Positions 24,913-34,562 of a DNA stretch of 64,000 nucleotides are shown here, piece after piece. Origin of the DNA: an uncultured Sulfurovum sp. (GTDB lineage: Bacteria; Campylobacterota; Campylobacteria; Campylobacterales; Sulfurovaceae); contig CACVAP010000061.1 in the NCBI GenBank assembly GCA_902727895.1, positions 29,988-93,987 of the forward strand, given 5' to 3'. The notes under the pieces are model-generated. The model saw nothing but the letters and a program-made list of their open reading frames with translations. It made no database searches and was not told the origin of the DNA. The translations under genes and the position numbers were made by a program. The number at the start of each line of letters is the position of its first letter. The stretch's first letter is position 1.

Positions 24913-25264
24913 TAGAAGCTTTTTGATTCTTTACACTTATCTCTTTGAGGTAAGTGTAGCCATGCATTTATATATACTTCGTTATTCCCTCAAAAAATCA
25001 ATTATCACAATTTAAAAACATATCTATTTTTCTTATTTTTCATCGTTCTAGAATATGATGAACTCTCATGATTCTGAATAGGTTTGAATATTATGTTATT
25101 GCTGAGAGTGTATTGTCTTGGTTACTGTTGTCTTTAATTTAAGTAGAGTTTTCTATAGATAAATAGGGGATATGGGCTATCCTGATTTTTATTTTGGGAA
25201 TAGTATATAGTTTTGCTAAAAGAGATTAATTATTTGACTGATATAGAGGGAGAATATAATTTAG
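24913..25264. other. AT-rich gap after fccB
   Basis: 352 bases. A stem of about 10 bp with one G-T pair (arms 24932-24941 and 24949-24958) is a possible fccB terminator, but no T run follows. A short GGATA/TATCC hairpin lies near 25170. No ORF with a ribosome binding site and no recognised small RNA was seen. Confidence 0.45.
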
Positions 25265-25339
25265 TGGTGACCCCTAGGAGATTTGAACTCCTGTAACATG
25301 GATGAAAACCATGGATCCTAACCGTTAGACGAAGGGGCC
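25265..25339 (-). tRNA. tRNA-Glu (anticodon TTC), copy 1
   Basis: Cloverleaf on the minus strand: acceptor GGCCCCT pairs with AGGGGTC including one G-U pair, anticodon stem CATGG/CCATG with loop TTTTCAT (anticodon TTC), T-arm with GTTCAAA. The CCA end is encoded. Identical to the second copy 29 bases away. Confidence 0.95.
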
Positions 25340-25368
25340 ACTAAAATAAAAAAGTTACAAGCTATAGA

Positions 25369-25443
25369 TGGTGACCCCTAGGAGATTTGAACTCCTGTAA
25401 CATGGATGAAAACCATGGATCCTAACCGTTAGACGAAGGGGCC
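25369..25443 (-). tRNA. tRNA-Glu (anticodon TTC), copy 2
   Basis: Same sequence and structure as copy 1, encoded CCA included. It is the upstream member on the minus strand; a possible -10 box (TATAAT on that strand, at 25464-25469) lies 20 bases before it. The short spacer suggests one precursor transcript. Confidence 0.95.
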
Positions 25444-25518
25444 ATTAACAGCTTGTGGACGAAATTATAACTAAAAATACTTAAAGTAATCTTAAATATT
25501 AATGAAAATAAAATTTGA

Positions 25519-25524
25519 TATAAT
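25519..25524 (+). promoter_or_regulatory. -10 box of the lipoprotein-nfo unit
   Basis: TATAAT, preceded by AATTTGA, lies 32 bases before the lipoprotein ATG. No -35 box is convincing. Confidence 0.4.
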
Positions 25525-25556
25525 ATCCACATTAATCAAACAGAAGGTTCAAAAAG

Positions 25557-26039
25557 ATGTTGAAAAAATTATTACTTATTATTACGCTTGCTTTTGCTTT
25601 AACGGCATGTACAGGAAAAGATGCGAAGAAGCAAGAAAGTGCTTTTATTGTTATGAAGACTGAGAAGATAAAATTTGCCGATATGGGTTTTATTTACAAT
25701 AGTCCTTCTTTATTAAAAGTCGAAGTTTATGCTGCTGGACAACCTTTGGTTGATTTACAAATTCATGATGAAAATATTTGTTTATCATTACTGAAATGTA
25801 TGGATAAGAAAGATTTTAATAAAGATGTTTTAGTGGCTGAATACCCAGTGACTTTATTAGAAAATATATTTAGAGCTAAACCAATTTTTTCTGAAAAAAA
25901 TTTAGAGAAAGTAGAAGGTGGATTCCAGCAGAAGATAAGCAAAGAAGGTGTTTATGATATATCGTATTCAGTGGTAAGTGGTAATAGAGTTTTTCGTGAT
26001 ACAATAAGTAAAATTTTAATCAAAGTGAGAGAGCAATAA
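25557..26039 (+). CDS. putative lipoprotein, 160 aa
   Basis: Signal peptide with lipobox LTAC, lipidated Cys at residue 18. The mature protein is beta-rich with KADMGF-like and [16 protein letters not shown] segments, including a Cys pair (ICLSLLKC) that may form a disulfide. Proteins of this size next to nfo occur in relatives, but I cannot name the family. The AGAAGG ribosome site is clear. Its stop overlaps the nfo ATG (TAATG), so translation is coupled. Confidence 0.65.
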   Translation: MLKKLLLIITLAFALTACTGKDAKKQESAFIVMKTEKIKFADMGFIYNSPSLLKVEVYAAGQPLVDLQIHDENICLSLLKCMDKKDFNKDVLVAEYPVTLLENIFRAKPIFSEKNLEKVEGGFQQKISKEGVYDISYSVVSGNRVFRDTISKILIKVREQ

Positions 26040-26929
26040 TGAAATTTGTAGGTGCACATGTAAGCGCAAGTGGTGGAGTAGATAATGCTCCTTTAAATGC
26101 TATGAAAATAGGGGCAAAAGCATTTGCTCTTTTTACTAAAAATCAAAGACAATGGGTTGCTAAGCCTTTAGAAGAGAAGATGATTGAGAGTTTTAAAGCC
26201 AATCTTGAAAAGTCAGGTGTGTCTCCTAAACATGTACTTCCTCATGATAGTTATTTAATTAATCTTGGGCATCCTGAAATAGAGAAGCTAGAGAAGTCTA
26301 GAGAGGCTTTTATTGATGAATTAGAACGTTGTGAACTCTTAGGCTTAGAATTGCTAAATTTTCACCCTGGAAGCCATTTAGTGAAAGTTGGGAAAAAAGA
26401 TCCAGAATATGCTGACAAAATTATGGAAGCAGAGTTAAATTGTTTAGATGTTATTGCTGAGTCGTTAAATATAGCCATTGAAAAAACAAAAGGTATGAAT
26501 GTTAAGTTGGTTATTGAAAATACAGCTGGACAGGGAAGTAACTTAGGTTATAAGTTTGAGCATCTAGCACATATTATTAATAAAGTAGAAGATAAGAGTA
26601 GAGTAGGGGTTTGTTTGGACACTTGTCATACTTTTACAGGTGGTTATGACTTACGTACACGTGAAGCTTATGATACGACTATGAATGAGTTTGAACGTTT
26701 GGTTGGGTTTGAGTATTTGTCTGCCATGCATATTAATGATTCAAAACCAAAACTTGGATCTCGTGTTGATAGACATCATTCTTTAGGTGAAGGTGAAATT
26801 GGTTGGGATACATTTAGGTTTATTATGAATGACGAACGCATGAATGACATTCCTTTAGTTTTAGAAACAATAGATGAAAGCATTTGGGATAGAGAGATAG
26901 AAGCTTTGTATGACATGGTTGAAAAGTAG
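26039..26929 (+). CDS. nfo: endonuclease IV (AP endonuclease)
   Basis: Cuts DNA 5' of abasic sites in base excision repair; TIM-barrel with three zinc ions. All ligand segments are present: [53 protein letters not shown] and LETIDE. 296 residues, normal length. Coupled to the upstream lipoprotein gene, an association without obvious functional link. Confidence 0.96.
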   Translation: MKFVGAHVSASGGVDNAPLNAMKIGAKAFALFTKNQRQWVAKPLEEKMIESFKANLEKSGVSPKHVLPHDSYLINLGHPEIEKLEKSREAFIDELERCELLGLELLNFHPGSHLVKVGKKDPEYADKIMEAELNCLDVIAESLNIAIEKTKGMNVKLVIENTAGQGSNLGYKFEHLAHIINKVEDKSRVGVCLDTCHTFTGGYDLRTREAYDTTMNEFERLVGFEYLSAMHINDSKPKLGSRVDRHHSLGEGEIGWDTFRFIMNDERMNDIPLVLETIDESIWDREIEALYDMVEK

Positions 26930-27042
26930 AATTTATAGGCTATTTTATCTTTTCTGTACCACTTGGTTCATAATTTAAATTAACGTTCAGTTCATCTTGA
27001 TACCATATAGTGAATGAATTTAAATTAGTATGGAGTACAAGA

Positions 27043-29442
27043 ATGCATAAAAAGTTAGAAAACATAATGAGTCGCTTTGGCTCATTTATTCATGATAATC
27101 CTTTTAAGGTCTTGTTAATACTGGTAGTTTTACTTGCCTTTCCAATCTCTCATGTACCACAAATAAAGATGGATACCTCAACAGAAGGTTTTATGCACCC
27201 AGATGATCCAGTTTTATTAACATACAATGACTTTCGGGCACAGTTTGGACGTGATGAACGTATTATCTTAGCGATGGAGAGTGATAACGTCTTTAGCATT
27301 GACTTTTTATCTAAGTTAAAAAGAATGCACAAAGAGATTGAGTCAAGTGTTCCTTACATTGACGATGTTACTTCTCTCTATAATGTGAGAAATACACGTG
27401 GTGAAGGCGATAAGCTTATTACCGATGACCTTCTCGAAAAATTTCCGACAACCCAAGCAGAAGTAGCTGAGATTAAAAAACATGCCATGGCATCTCATTT
27501 TTACAAAGATTTATTGATAAGTCAAAATGGGAAGATGACTACGATGGTTATTGAAACTGATGCTTACACCCATATTGGTGAAACAGAAGTTTCAGTAGAA
27601 GATGAGTTTTCAGAAGGTTTTGAGGATGAAGCCACACAAAATAGCGTTGAAGAGAAAGTATTTTTAACAGATCAAGAGAATTCTGAGTTACTCGCTAAAA
27701 TTACTGAGATTGCAGACAAGTATAGGGCTGAGGGTTTAAAAATCTATATGGCAGGTTCTCCAGCTGTAAACAATGCACTTAAAGCACAAATGAAAGCAGA
27801 TATGCAGAAGTTTATGCGTATTACCTTCTTAATAATTTTGGTTTTCTTATTTATTGTTTTCAAACGTTTCTCGGCTGTTTTCTATCCTTTAATGGTTATT
27901 CTCTTCTCACTTCTTGCAACAGTTGGAACCATGGCTTGGGCAGGGGTTGCATTTAAGCTTCCAACTCAGATTGTGCCTTCATTACTCCTAGCTGTTTCTG
28001 TTGGGGCAACGGTGCATATTTTGTCGGTCTTCTTTGACAGGTTTAATGAGAGTGGTGACAAAAAAGGAGCTTTGTCTTATACCCTAGGACATTCAGGTCT
28101 TGCTATTGCTATGACATCCATTACAACAGCTATTGGGGTCGGTACTTTTGCAGGTTCACAAGTTGCGCCTATTTCTGATCTTGGTATATTTGCTTCTTTG
28201 GGGGTGATGATTTCATTGCTATTGACGTTAACATTATTACCAGCACTTTTAAGTATTACTAAACTGAAACCAAAAACGAAAAGAGAAGCTGGGAGAATAG
28301 ATCAACTGATGAAAAGGTTAGCAAGAATTCCAGTGTATCATACAAAAGCTGTACTGATTACCAGTACTGTTCTTGTGCTGCTTTCCCTCGTAGCAGCGAC
28401 ACAGGTAAAACTTTCGCATAATCCCTTGAATTGGTTTCAACCAGACAACATAAATCGTGTTTCTACGGAAGTGATTGATGCGAAGATGAATGGTACTGTT
28501 ACCATTGAAGTAGTGGTGGACACAGGAAAAGTAAATGGTTGGTACAGTCCAGAAAAACTAGCGATATTAAATACTTTCTCTGAACAGATGGAGGCGTACC
28601 AAGATACGTTTACGCATATAGGAAAAGTTGTATCATTAGCAACGATTGTGAAAGAAACAAACAGAGCATTACATGAGAACAAAGAAGAGTTTTATACCAT
28701 TCCGAGTGATGCTAATTTAATTTCTCAAGAATTGTTGTTGTTTGAAAACTCAGGTTCAGATGACTTAGAAGATGTTGTTGACTCACAGTTCCAAAAAGCA
28801 AGAATTACATTGAAGTTGCCTTGGCAAGATAGTATTGAATCAGAAGATGTTTTAGCTTATGTTAAGAGTGAGTCGGCAAAAGCATTTAAAGATGATAAAG
28901 TTGAGATTACAGGAATGGTTCCTTTACTGAGTAATACTTTTTCTCAGTCAGTTCGTTCGTCTGTTGTAACCTATGCTTTGGCAGGTGTTGCCATTTCATT
29001 TATGATGATGTTGATTTTAGGTTCAGTTAGATTAGGGCTTTTAAGTATGATTCCAAACTTAGTACCAATTATCATGGGTTTAGGTGTTATGTACATTGGA
29101 AGTATGTCTTTAGATATGTTTACACTCCTGATTGGGTCGATTGCGATTGGATTGGCTGTAGATGACACCATACATTTTATGCACAATTTTAGAAGATACT
29201 ACTTAGAGAGTAAAGACAGTGCAAAAGCAATGGAGCAAACGTTTTTTACTACGGGTAAAGCAATGGTTATTACAACCATCGTCTTGTCCTTAGGTTTCTT
29301 TGCCTACATAGCTGCCTATATGATTTCGGTACAAAATTTTGGAATCATTACAGGTTCAGTTATTATTTTTGCACTGTTAGCTGACTTGTTTTTAGCCCCA
29401 GCACTGATGGTGCTGGCTGCTAAACGTGGTTGGATTAAATAA
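27043..29442 (+). CDS. RND-superfamily exporter (MMPL/HpnN-like)
   Basis: 12-helix membrane transporter with two large periplasmic loops (about residues 50-245 and 450-600), each followed by a block of five helices, the MMPL/SSD arrangement. Characteristic segments are LLLAVSVGATVHILSVFFDRF, AMTSITTAIGVG, AIGLAVDDTIHFMHNFRRY and the final LFLAPALM. I chose the ATG at 27043 with GGAG upstream; a GTG at 27010 has no such site. It lies in a row with a LolA-like protein and an outer-membrane protein, so it probably moves a lipid or hydrophobic compound across the envelope. The cargo is unknown. Confidence 0.9.
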   Translation: MHKKLENIMSRFGSFIHDNPFKVLLILVVLLAFPISHVPQIKMDTSTEGFMHPDDPVLLTYNDFRAQFGRDERIILAMESDNVFSIDFLSKLKRMHKEIESSVPYIDDVTSLYNVRNTRGEGDKLITDDLLEKFPTTQAEVAEIKKHAMASHFYKDLLISQNGKMTTMVIETDAYTHIGETEVSVEDEFSEGFEDEATQNSVEEKVFLTDQENSELLAKITEIADKYRAEGLKIYMAGSPAVNNALKAQMKADMQKFMRITFLIILVFLFIVFKRFSAVFYPLMVILFSLLATVGTMAWAGVAFKLPTQIVPSLLLAVSVGATVHILSVFFDRFNESGDKKGALSYTLGHSGLAIAMTSITTAIGVGTFAGSQVAPISDLGIFASLGVMISLLLTLTLLPALLSITKLKPKTKREAGRIDQLMKRLARIPVYHTKAVLITSTVLVLLSLVAATQVKLSHNPLNWFQPDNINRVSTEVIDAKMNGTVTIEVVVDTGKVNGWYSPEKLAILNTFSEQMEAYQDTFTHIGKVVSLATIVKETNRALHENKEEFYTIPSDANLISQELLLFENSGSDDLEDVVDSQFQKARITLKLPWQDSIESEDVLAYVKSESAKAFKDDKVEITGMVPLLSNTFSQSVRSSVVTYALAGVAISFMMMLILGSVRLGLLSMIPNLVPIIMGLGVMYIGSMSLDMFTLLIGSIAIGLAVDDTIHFMHNFRRYYLESKDSAKAMEQTFFTTGKAMVITTIVLSLGFFAYIAAYMISVQNFGIITGSVIIFALLADLFLAPALMVLAAKRGWIK

Positions 29443-29469
29443 ATTAAATTACAAATAAAGGATTATAAA

Positions 29470-30270
29470 ATGAAAGCAAAAAAAATATTATTTTTATTAG
29501 GAGTAGGAGCAACGCTTCTTACGACAAGTGCCATCGCAGATAATGTAGATGCAAGAGCGATTATGGAGAAAGTTGATGCCCGTGATGATGGAAAAACATT
29601 AGAGCAGGATATGTTGATGATACTTATTGACAAAAATGGGAATGAGCGTACACGTGACTTAAAGTCTTATGGAAAAGATTTTGGAGAAGATGAGCATAGA
29701 ACACTTTTTTTCAAAAGCCCAGCCGATGTTAAAAATACAGCTTTTTTAACCTATGATTATGATGATGGTGCGAAAGATGATGACCAATGGTTATACCTAC
29801 CAGCACTTAAAAAAGTAAAAAGAATTCCTTCTACGGATAAGAGTTCAAGTTTTATGGGTTCAGACTTTTCATACTTTGACATGACGGATCGTGACTTAGA
29901 GAATTATGACTTTAAGATTTTAAAAGAGACAAAAGTTCGTGGACATGATGCATGGATGATAGAGTCAACACCAAATAACCAAGATGTGATTGATGAGTCA
30001 GGGTATGAAAAGACCATTGCCATTGTAAGAAAAGACAATTATATGGTTGTTCGTGCCATTAACTTTATGACCAATGGTAAGAAAAAGTATCTTGACCTTA
30101 CAAAAATACATGAAGAGAATGGCATTTGGTTGGTAGATGAAATGACCATGACGACTAAAAAAGGTAAGAGTACTGTACATAAAACGACTTTGTCTTTTGA
30201 TAACATCAAGTTAAATGGAGGCATAGAAGATGGTGTATTTACAACTAGAAGACTTGAAAAAGGTTTATAA
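29470..30270 (+). CDS. outer-membrane lipoprotein-sorting (LolA-like) protein
   Basis: Signal peptide of about 23 residues (cleavage near AIADN), then the LolA-like beta fold: ARAIMEKVDARDDGKT, QWLYLPALKKVKRI, SFMGSDFSYFDMTDRDLENYDF, NYMVVRAINF. These blocks match the group of LolA-like proteins found next to RND exporters, not genuine LolA. Likely a periplasmic lipid carrier between the RND pump and the outer membrane. A TAATG overlap couples it to the following gene. Confidence 0.87.
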   Translation: MKAKKILFLLGVGATLLTTSAIADNVDARAIMEKVDARDDGKTLEQDMLMILIDKNGNERTRDLKSYGKDFGEDEHRTLFFKSPADVKNTAFLTYDYDDGAKDDDQWLYLPALKKVKRIPSTDKSSSFMGSDFSYFDMTDRDLENYDFKILKETKVRGHDAWMIESTPNNQDVIDESGYEKTIAIVRKDNYMVVRAINFMTNGKKKYLDLTKIHEENGIWLVDEMTMTTKKGKSTVHKTTLSFDNIKLNGGIEDGVFTTRRLEKGL

Positions 30271-31697
30271 TGTTTAGAACTTCTAGGGTCGGCTTTCGCC
30301 GACAGTTAATAAGTTCATGTCTTTTAATCTCTACGCTAAATGCAGAAAACTTAGATGACCTTTTAGAGGGTTTTGATGATGCACCTAAACAAGTTGAAAC
30401 TCTTAAAGCAGTAGCCAAAGAGACTAAGGTTGAAGATGACTTGATGGATGGATTTGATGATGCGACAAGTTCAGAAAGTACCCTAAAGAAAACACCCGAA
30501 CTTGTTAAAGCGAAGGATGAAAAGTCACTAGGATTTTTATCTGGCGTAACAGGTAAGCTAACAGAACAAATGGCTTTTGCTTATGGTGATGATGCTCCTC
30601 ATGACAATATCTCTTCTTTAAAATCTTCATTACTTTTAGACTACGAACATAAGTTTGACAATGGTTTTAGAGTAAAGACCAATGCGAAAGCATATTATGA
30701 TGCCATTTACGGCATACGAGGACGTGATAAATACTCGAAAGATGAGTTAGATGAGCTAGAGAGTGAAGTAGAGCTTTTTGATGCGTATGTTGAGGGTTCT
30801 TTAACTGATAACCTAGATATGAAACTCGGTCGGCAAGTAGTGGTTTGGGGTCGTTCTGATACCATTCGTATTACTGATGTACTAAACCCTTTAGATAATC
30901 GTCGTCCAGGTATGGTTGATATTGAAGACTTGCGTTTGCCAGTGGCGATGGCAAAGTTTGATTATTTTGTAGGTGATTGGCGTGTCACGCCTATGGCTGT
31001 GTTGGAACAACGTTTTTCTAAAAATCCAGCAGCAGGTTCAGCTTTTAATCCAAGTCCAAATGCTATAGACCATAATGACTATTCAGACGTAACGCCTGCT
31101 TTAAGTATTGGGGCTGAGTTCTCTGGTTGGGATGTGAACTTTTATGCTGCGAATACACGTGATGATGCTGGTTATTTTTCTAATGGAAAATTACAACATG
31201 ACAAAACAAAAATGTTCGGTGCAGCTGTCAATGTTCTCAGTGGCTCATGGTTACTCAAAGGGGAACTGGCACACTTTGATGGCTTGAAATATACTAATAT
31301 AAAAGATAAAGAGTTTAAAAGAATAGATGGTCTTGTTGGTGTTGAATATAATGGAATATCAGATACTTTAATTTCTTATGATGCTTCTGTACGAAAGTTG
31401 AATGATTATGATACACGTTTAAAAAACTTAGCCGTAGAAGTAAAAGAAGAGACGTATCAACATGCCTTTCGTGTGAGTTCTGACTTTATGAATGCAACGT
31501 TAAAAGGAAATTATCTACTTTCTTTGTTTGGCTCTAAGTTTGATGAGGGTGGTTTTCAACGGGCATGGGTGAAGTATGATATTTCGGATGGTATCTTTGC
31601 AAATGTTGGTGTGGTAGATTACATTGGTGGTTCGGAACGTTTTGATGCTGTGTCAAATAATGATATGGTATTTTTGGATGTTTCTTATAGTTTTTAA
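30270..31697 (+). CDS. DUF1302-like outer-membrane beta-barrel protein
   Basis: A signal peptide (about residues 1-26) is followed by a linker with two copies of a DDLLEGFDDA/DDLMDGFDDA motif, then a beta-barrel-like domain of about 370 residues containing LGRQVVVWGRSDTIRITDVLNPLDNRRPG-type segments in which WG and NP are the DUF1302 hallmarks, and a C-terminal Phe (SYSF) typical for BAM insertion. Its partner genes are an RND pump and a LolA-like carrier. The n-region of the signal peptide is partly encoded by a GC-rich palindrome at 30288-30303. Confidence 0.8.
   Translation: MFRTSRVGFRRQLISSCLLISTLNAENLDDLLEGFDDAPKQVETLKAVAKETKVEDDLMDGFDDATSSESTLKKTPELVKAKDEKSLGFLSGVTGKLTEQMAFAYGDDAPHDNISSLKSSLLLDYEHKFDNGFRVKTNAKAYYDAIYGIRGRDKYSKDELDELESEVELFDAYVEGSLTDNLDMKLGRQVVVWGRSDTIRITDVLNPLDNRRPGMVDIEDLRLPVAMAKFDYFVGDWRVTPMAVLEQRFSKNPAAGSAFNPSPNAIDHNDYSDVTPALSIGAEFSGWDVNFYAANTRDDAGYFSNGKLQHDKTKMFGAAVNVLSGSWLLKGELAHFDGLKYTNIKDKEFKRIDGLVGVEYNGISDTLISYDASVRKLNDYDTRLKNLAVEVKEETYQHAFRVSSDFMNATLKGNYLLSLFGSKFDEGGFQRAWVKYDISDGIFANVGVVDYIGGSERFDAVSNNDMVFLDVSYSF
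30288..30303. repeat. GC-rich palindrome in the signal peptide
   Basis: GTCGGC TTTC GCCGAC forms a perfect 6-bp hairpin with a 4-base loop, 18 bases into the gene. The local composition is very different from the AT-rich surroundings. It could be a small palindromic repeat element inserted in the coding region, or a translation-modulating hairpin. Confidence 0.45.
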
Positions 31698-31706
31698 GAG
31701 TAAAAA

Positions 31707-31725
31707 TAGAAAAGATATTTTTCTA
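31707..31725 (+). terminator. weak hairpin after the RND operon
   Basis: A 7-bp A/T-rich stem (TAGAAAA/TTTTCTA, 5-base loop) lies about 10 bases after the stop, its own right arm supplying the T run. Low stability; termination is uncertain. Confidence 0.3.
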
Positions 31726-31783
31726 AAGTTTTAACAAGTTCTCATAAGTTATCATACATTAAAATGAAAAATTGGGAGAATAG

Positions 31784-32224
31784 ATGAAGAAAGTGTTATT
31801 ATTTACAAGTATGGTAGTATTATTTGTTGGGTGTGAGACGGGTGTTAAAAATAAAGAAGTTAGTAATGAACCCGTATTATCTGGGATTGTTGATCGAACG
31901 GATCTTGGCACACAACGTTTGCCCAGTGTGATTAATAAGTCAGAACAAAAAGCTAATGGCACTAGTTCCAATAAAATATTTTCAAAATCTGCACAGCCAG
32001 GGTTTTATTTACAAATGGCTGTATTTGCAAAAAACAAACCAACTAAAGCTTTTTTAAAACCTTTAGATAGCTCAATATTTCCTTATATAGTTTTAAATAA
32101 ATATAATAAAGACTATGTGTTAATTGGTGCATATAAGTCTTATAATGAAGCTAAAAGTAAAGCGCCTTCAGTGAAAGCTAGATTAGGTAAACAGACATTT
32201 GTGGTGCAAGTTCTTAGACCATAA
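31784..32224 (+). CDS. SPOR-domain lipoprotein
   Basis: Lipobox LFVGC with lipidated Cys17, a Ser/Lys-rich linker, then a C-terminal SPOR-like domain of about 70 residues (GFYLQMAVFAKNKPTKAFL, YIVLNKYNKDYVLIGAYKSYNEAKS). SPOR domains bind denuded peptidoglycan at septa; lipoproteins of this build (RlpA-like, DamX-like) act in division or wall remodelling. GGGAGAA precedes the start. Single gene before rimO. Confidence 0.75.
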   Translation: MKKVLLFTSMVVLFVGCETGVKNKEVSNEPVLSGIVDRTDLGTQRLPSVINKSEQKANGTSSNKIFSKSAQPGFYLQMAVFAKNKPTKAFLKPLDSSIFPYIVLNKYNKDYVLIGAYKSYNEAKSKAPSVKARLGKQTFVVQVLRP

Positions 32225-32232
32225 AAGTTAGC

Positions 32233-32238
32233 TATAAT
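32233..32238 (+). promoter_or_regulatory. -10 box upstream of rimO
   Basis: TATAAT lies 31 bases before the rimO GTG, leaving a leader long enough for the GGAG ribosome site. No clear -35 box. Confidence 0.4.
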
Positions 32239-32269
32239 TCGAAAAAATTCGATAATTTGGAGAACAAAC

Positions 32270-33586
32270 GTGTCACAAAAAAAATTACATCTAGTAAGCT
32301 TAGGCTGTACTAAAAACCTTGTTGATTCTGAGGTAATGCTAGGTCGGCTTAGAGACTATGAAATTTCTGATGATTCAGAAGCTGCTGATGTAATTATTGT
32401 GAATACTTGTGGTTTCATAGATGCTGCTAAAGAAGAGAGTATTAATACCATTCTAAATCTTCATGATGTTAGAAAAGAGAACTCTTTGTTGGTCGTTTCT
32501 GGTTGTTTAACAGAACGTTACCAAGAAGAGCTACAGAGAGATTTACCTGAAGTAGACATCTTTACAGGTGTTGGTGATTATGAAAAAATTGACAAAATGA
32601 TTGCTGAAAAGAGAGGGGTTTTCTCTCCTTCTGTTTATTTAGCCAATGAAAATTCTGATCGTGTTATTACTGGGTCAAATACACATGCTTACATTAAAAT
32701 TGCTGAAGGCTGTAATCAAACTTGTTCATTTTGTGCTATTCCTTCTTTTAAAGGTAAGTTGCTTTCTAGAACACTCGAATCAATTGAGAAAGAGATTAAA
32801 GCTTTAGTGGCTAAAGGTTTTTATGAATTCTCTTTTATTTCACAAGACTCTTCTAGTTTTGGACGTGACTTAAAACTTAAAGATGGACTCATTCATTTGG
32901 TGAAAACCGTTGAGGGTATAGAAGGGGTTAAAGTAGCAAGAATACTTTACTTATACCCAAGTACAACCAGCTTTGAACTTATTGATACCATTGCAGACTC
33001 TCAAGTGTTTGAGACTTATTATGACATGCCAATCCAACAGATAGATGATGGTGTTTTAAAAGCGATGCGTCGTGGTTTTGGTGAACAAAAAACCATCGCA
33101 CTTTTAGAACATATGAAGTCTAAAAAAGATGCTTTCATTAGAACGTCTATTATTGCTGGTCACCCTGGTGAAAGTGATGAAGCTTTTGAACGTGTTTGTG
33201 ACTTTCTAAAAGCATTTAAATTTGACCGATTTAATGTGTTCTTTTACTCTAATGAAGAAACAACTCCAGCTTTTACCATGAAACCTGTTGAAGAAGAAGT
33301 GATAGAAGACCGTGTTGAAGTGCTTGAAGAGATTGCTAATGAAACTACAGAGTATTCTTTAAAAAGTATGCTTGGAAAAACCATTCAAGTTATTTTAGAG
33401 GGTGAGAGTGATGAACATGAGTACATTTTATCAGCTCGTCCAACCCTTTGGGCAAAAGACATTGATGGTGATATTTTAATTAATGACACTTCTGACCTAG
33501 AGATTTTGTATGGGGCTATGTATGAAGTGAAGATAACCGACTTTACTGGAGAGAGATTGCTTGGAACACTCATTAAAGCTCTCTAG
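32270..33586 (+). CDS. rimO: ribosomal protein uS12 methylthiotransferase
   Basis: Adds a methylthio group to an Asp of ribosomal protein S12 with radical SAM chemistry. N-terminal domain SLGCTKNLVDSE; radical SAM cysteines in CNQTCSFCAIP, followed by FKGKLLSR; C-terminal TRAM domain (about 375-438). The S12-specific CTKN start distinguishes it from miaB, which is also present at 37911. GTG start with TTTGGAGAA. Overlaps tilS by 26 bases. Confidence 0.95.
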   Translation: MSQKKLHLVSLGCTKNLVDSEVMLGRLRDYEISDDSEAADVIIVNTCGFIDAAKEESINTILNLHDVRKENSLLVVSGCLTERYQEELQRDLPEVDIFTGVGDYEKIDKMIAEKRGVFSPSVYLANENSDRVITGSNTHAYIKIAEGCNQTCSFCAIPSFKGKLLSRTLESIEKEIKALVAKGFYEFSFISQDSSSFGRDLKLKDGLIHLVKTVEGIEGVKVARILYLYPSTTSFELIDTIADSQVFETYYDMPIQQIDDGVLKAMRRGFGEQKTIALLEHMKSKKDAFIRTSIIAGHPGESDEAFERVCDFLKAFKFDRFNVFFYSNEETTPAFTMKPVEEEVIEDRVEVLEEIANETTEYSLKSMLGKTIQVILEGESDEHEYILSARPTLWAKDIDGDILINDTSDLEILYGAMYEVKITDFTGERLLGTLIKAL

Positions 33587-34562
33587 TGAATTACTTTCTT
33601 ACCTTGAAGGTAAGAAAAACTTACTTGCCTTCTCAGCAGGAGTTGACTCTTCTGCTCTTTTCTTTCTTTTAATTGAACATCATATTATTTTTGACATTGC
33701 TTTGGTAAATTATGGATTACGTGAACAGAGTAAAGAAGAAGAAGCTTATGCACTATTTTTAGCCAAAGAGTATAATCTTCAAGTTTATACCATTCAAGCA
33801 CCTTCTTTCCAGCAAAATTTTGAAAAAAATGCCCGTGACTTTCGTTATGGTTTTTTTGATGAACTTATGTCTAAATACAACTATAATAACTTATTAACAG
33901 CTCATCAGTTAAATGATCAGTTAGAATGGCTCTTAATGCGTCTTACTAAGGGTGCTGGGACATCTGAGCTACTTGGGTTGGAAACCTATTCAGCACGAAA
34001 AGAATATGTGCTTGTGCGTCCTTTATTGGAATACAGTAAAGATGAATTATTGAATTATTTGAAGTCTCATAATCATCACTATTTTGTGGATGAGAGTAAT
34101 AGTAATAATAAGTATGAACGTAATCTTTTTAGAAATGAATTTTCTAATAAGTTGATTGATAATTATGCTGATGGGATTAAAAAAAGTTTTAAGTATCTTA
34201 AAGAAGATAAAGAGATTTTAAATCGAGGGTATATAGAGTTGTTTCATGATAAGGAACTGTATGTACTCTCTTATGAGTCAGAGCATTTAGTGGTTCGACT
34301 TGTAGATAAATATTTGAAAAGATTAGGCTATTTACTTTCGGGACAACAAAGAGCTGAATTAAAGAAAGAGACTTCTTTAGTATTTGGACATTTATGGGCT
34401 GTTGAAATACAAGAGAAGTATATTTTCATCGCACCATATAGAACCTCAGCAATGCCAAAAAAGTTTAAAGAAATATGCCGTAAACTTAAAATACCTATTA
34501 AGGTCAGGGCATACTTGAATGAAGAGGAGATAGAACCTATAGTACTTCTAAATTCATTTTAA
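33561..34562 (+). CDS. tilS: tRNA(Ile)-lysidine synthetase
   Basis: Modifies the wobble C of tRNA-Ile(CAU) to lysidine, which is essential for AUA decoding. PP-loop motif FSAGVDSSALFF (about 25-36), then the ARDFRYGFF and LTAHQLNDQLEWLLMRL segments. It ends soon after the catalytic core, the compact form (333 residues) seen in Campylobacterota. Starts with TTG inside the end of rimO, with GGAGAG about eight bases upstream. Its 3' end overlaps the opposing gene by 26 bases. Confidence 0.92.
   Translation: MEHSLKLSSELLSYLEGKKNLLAFSAGVDSSALFFLLIEHHIIFDIALVNYGLREQSKEEEAYALFLAKEYNLQVYTIQAPSFQQNFEKNARDFRYGFFDELMSKYNYNNLLTAHQLNDQLEWLLMRLTKGAGTSELLGLETYSARKEYVLVRPLLEYSKDELLNYLKSHNHHYFVDESNSNNKYERNLFRNEFSNKLIDNYADGIKKSFKYLKEDKEILNRGYIELFHDKELYVLSYESEHLVVRLVDKYLKRLGYLLSGQQRAELKKETSLVFGHLWAVEIQEKYIFIAPYRTSAMPKKFKEICRKLKIPIKVRAYLNEEEIEPIVLLNSF

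Noticed and set aside
24913..25264. Structured small RNA (6S, tmRNA or SRP) in the gap after fccB
   Set aside because: Only two short weak stems are present and no conserved RNA sequence block could be recognised.
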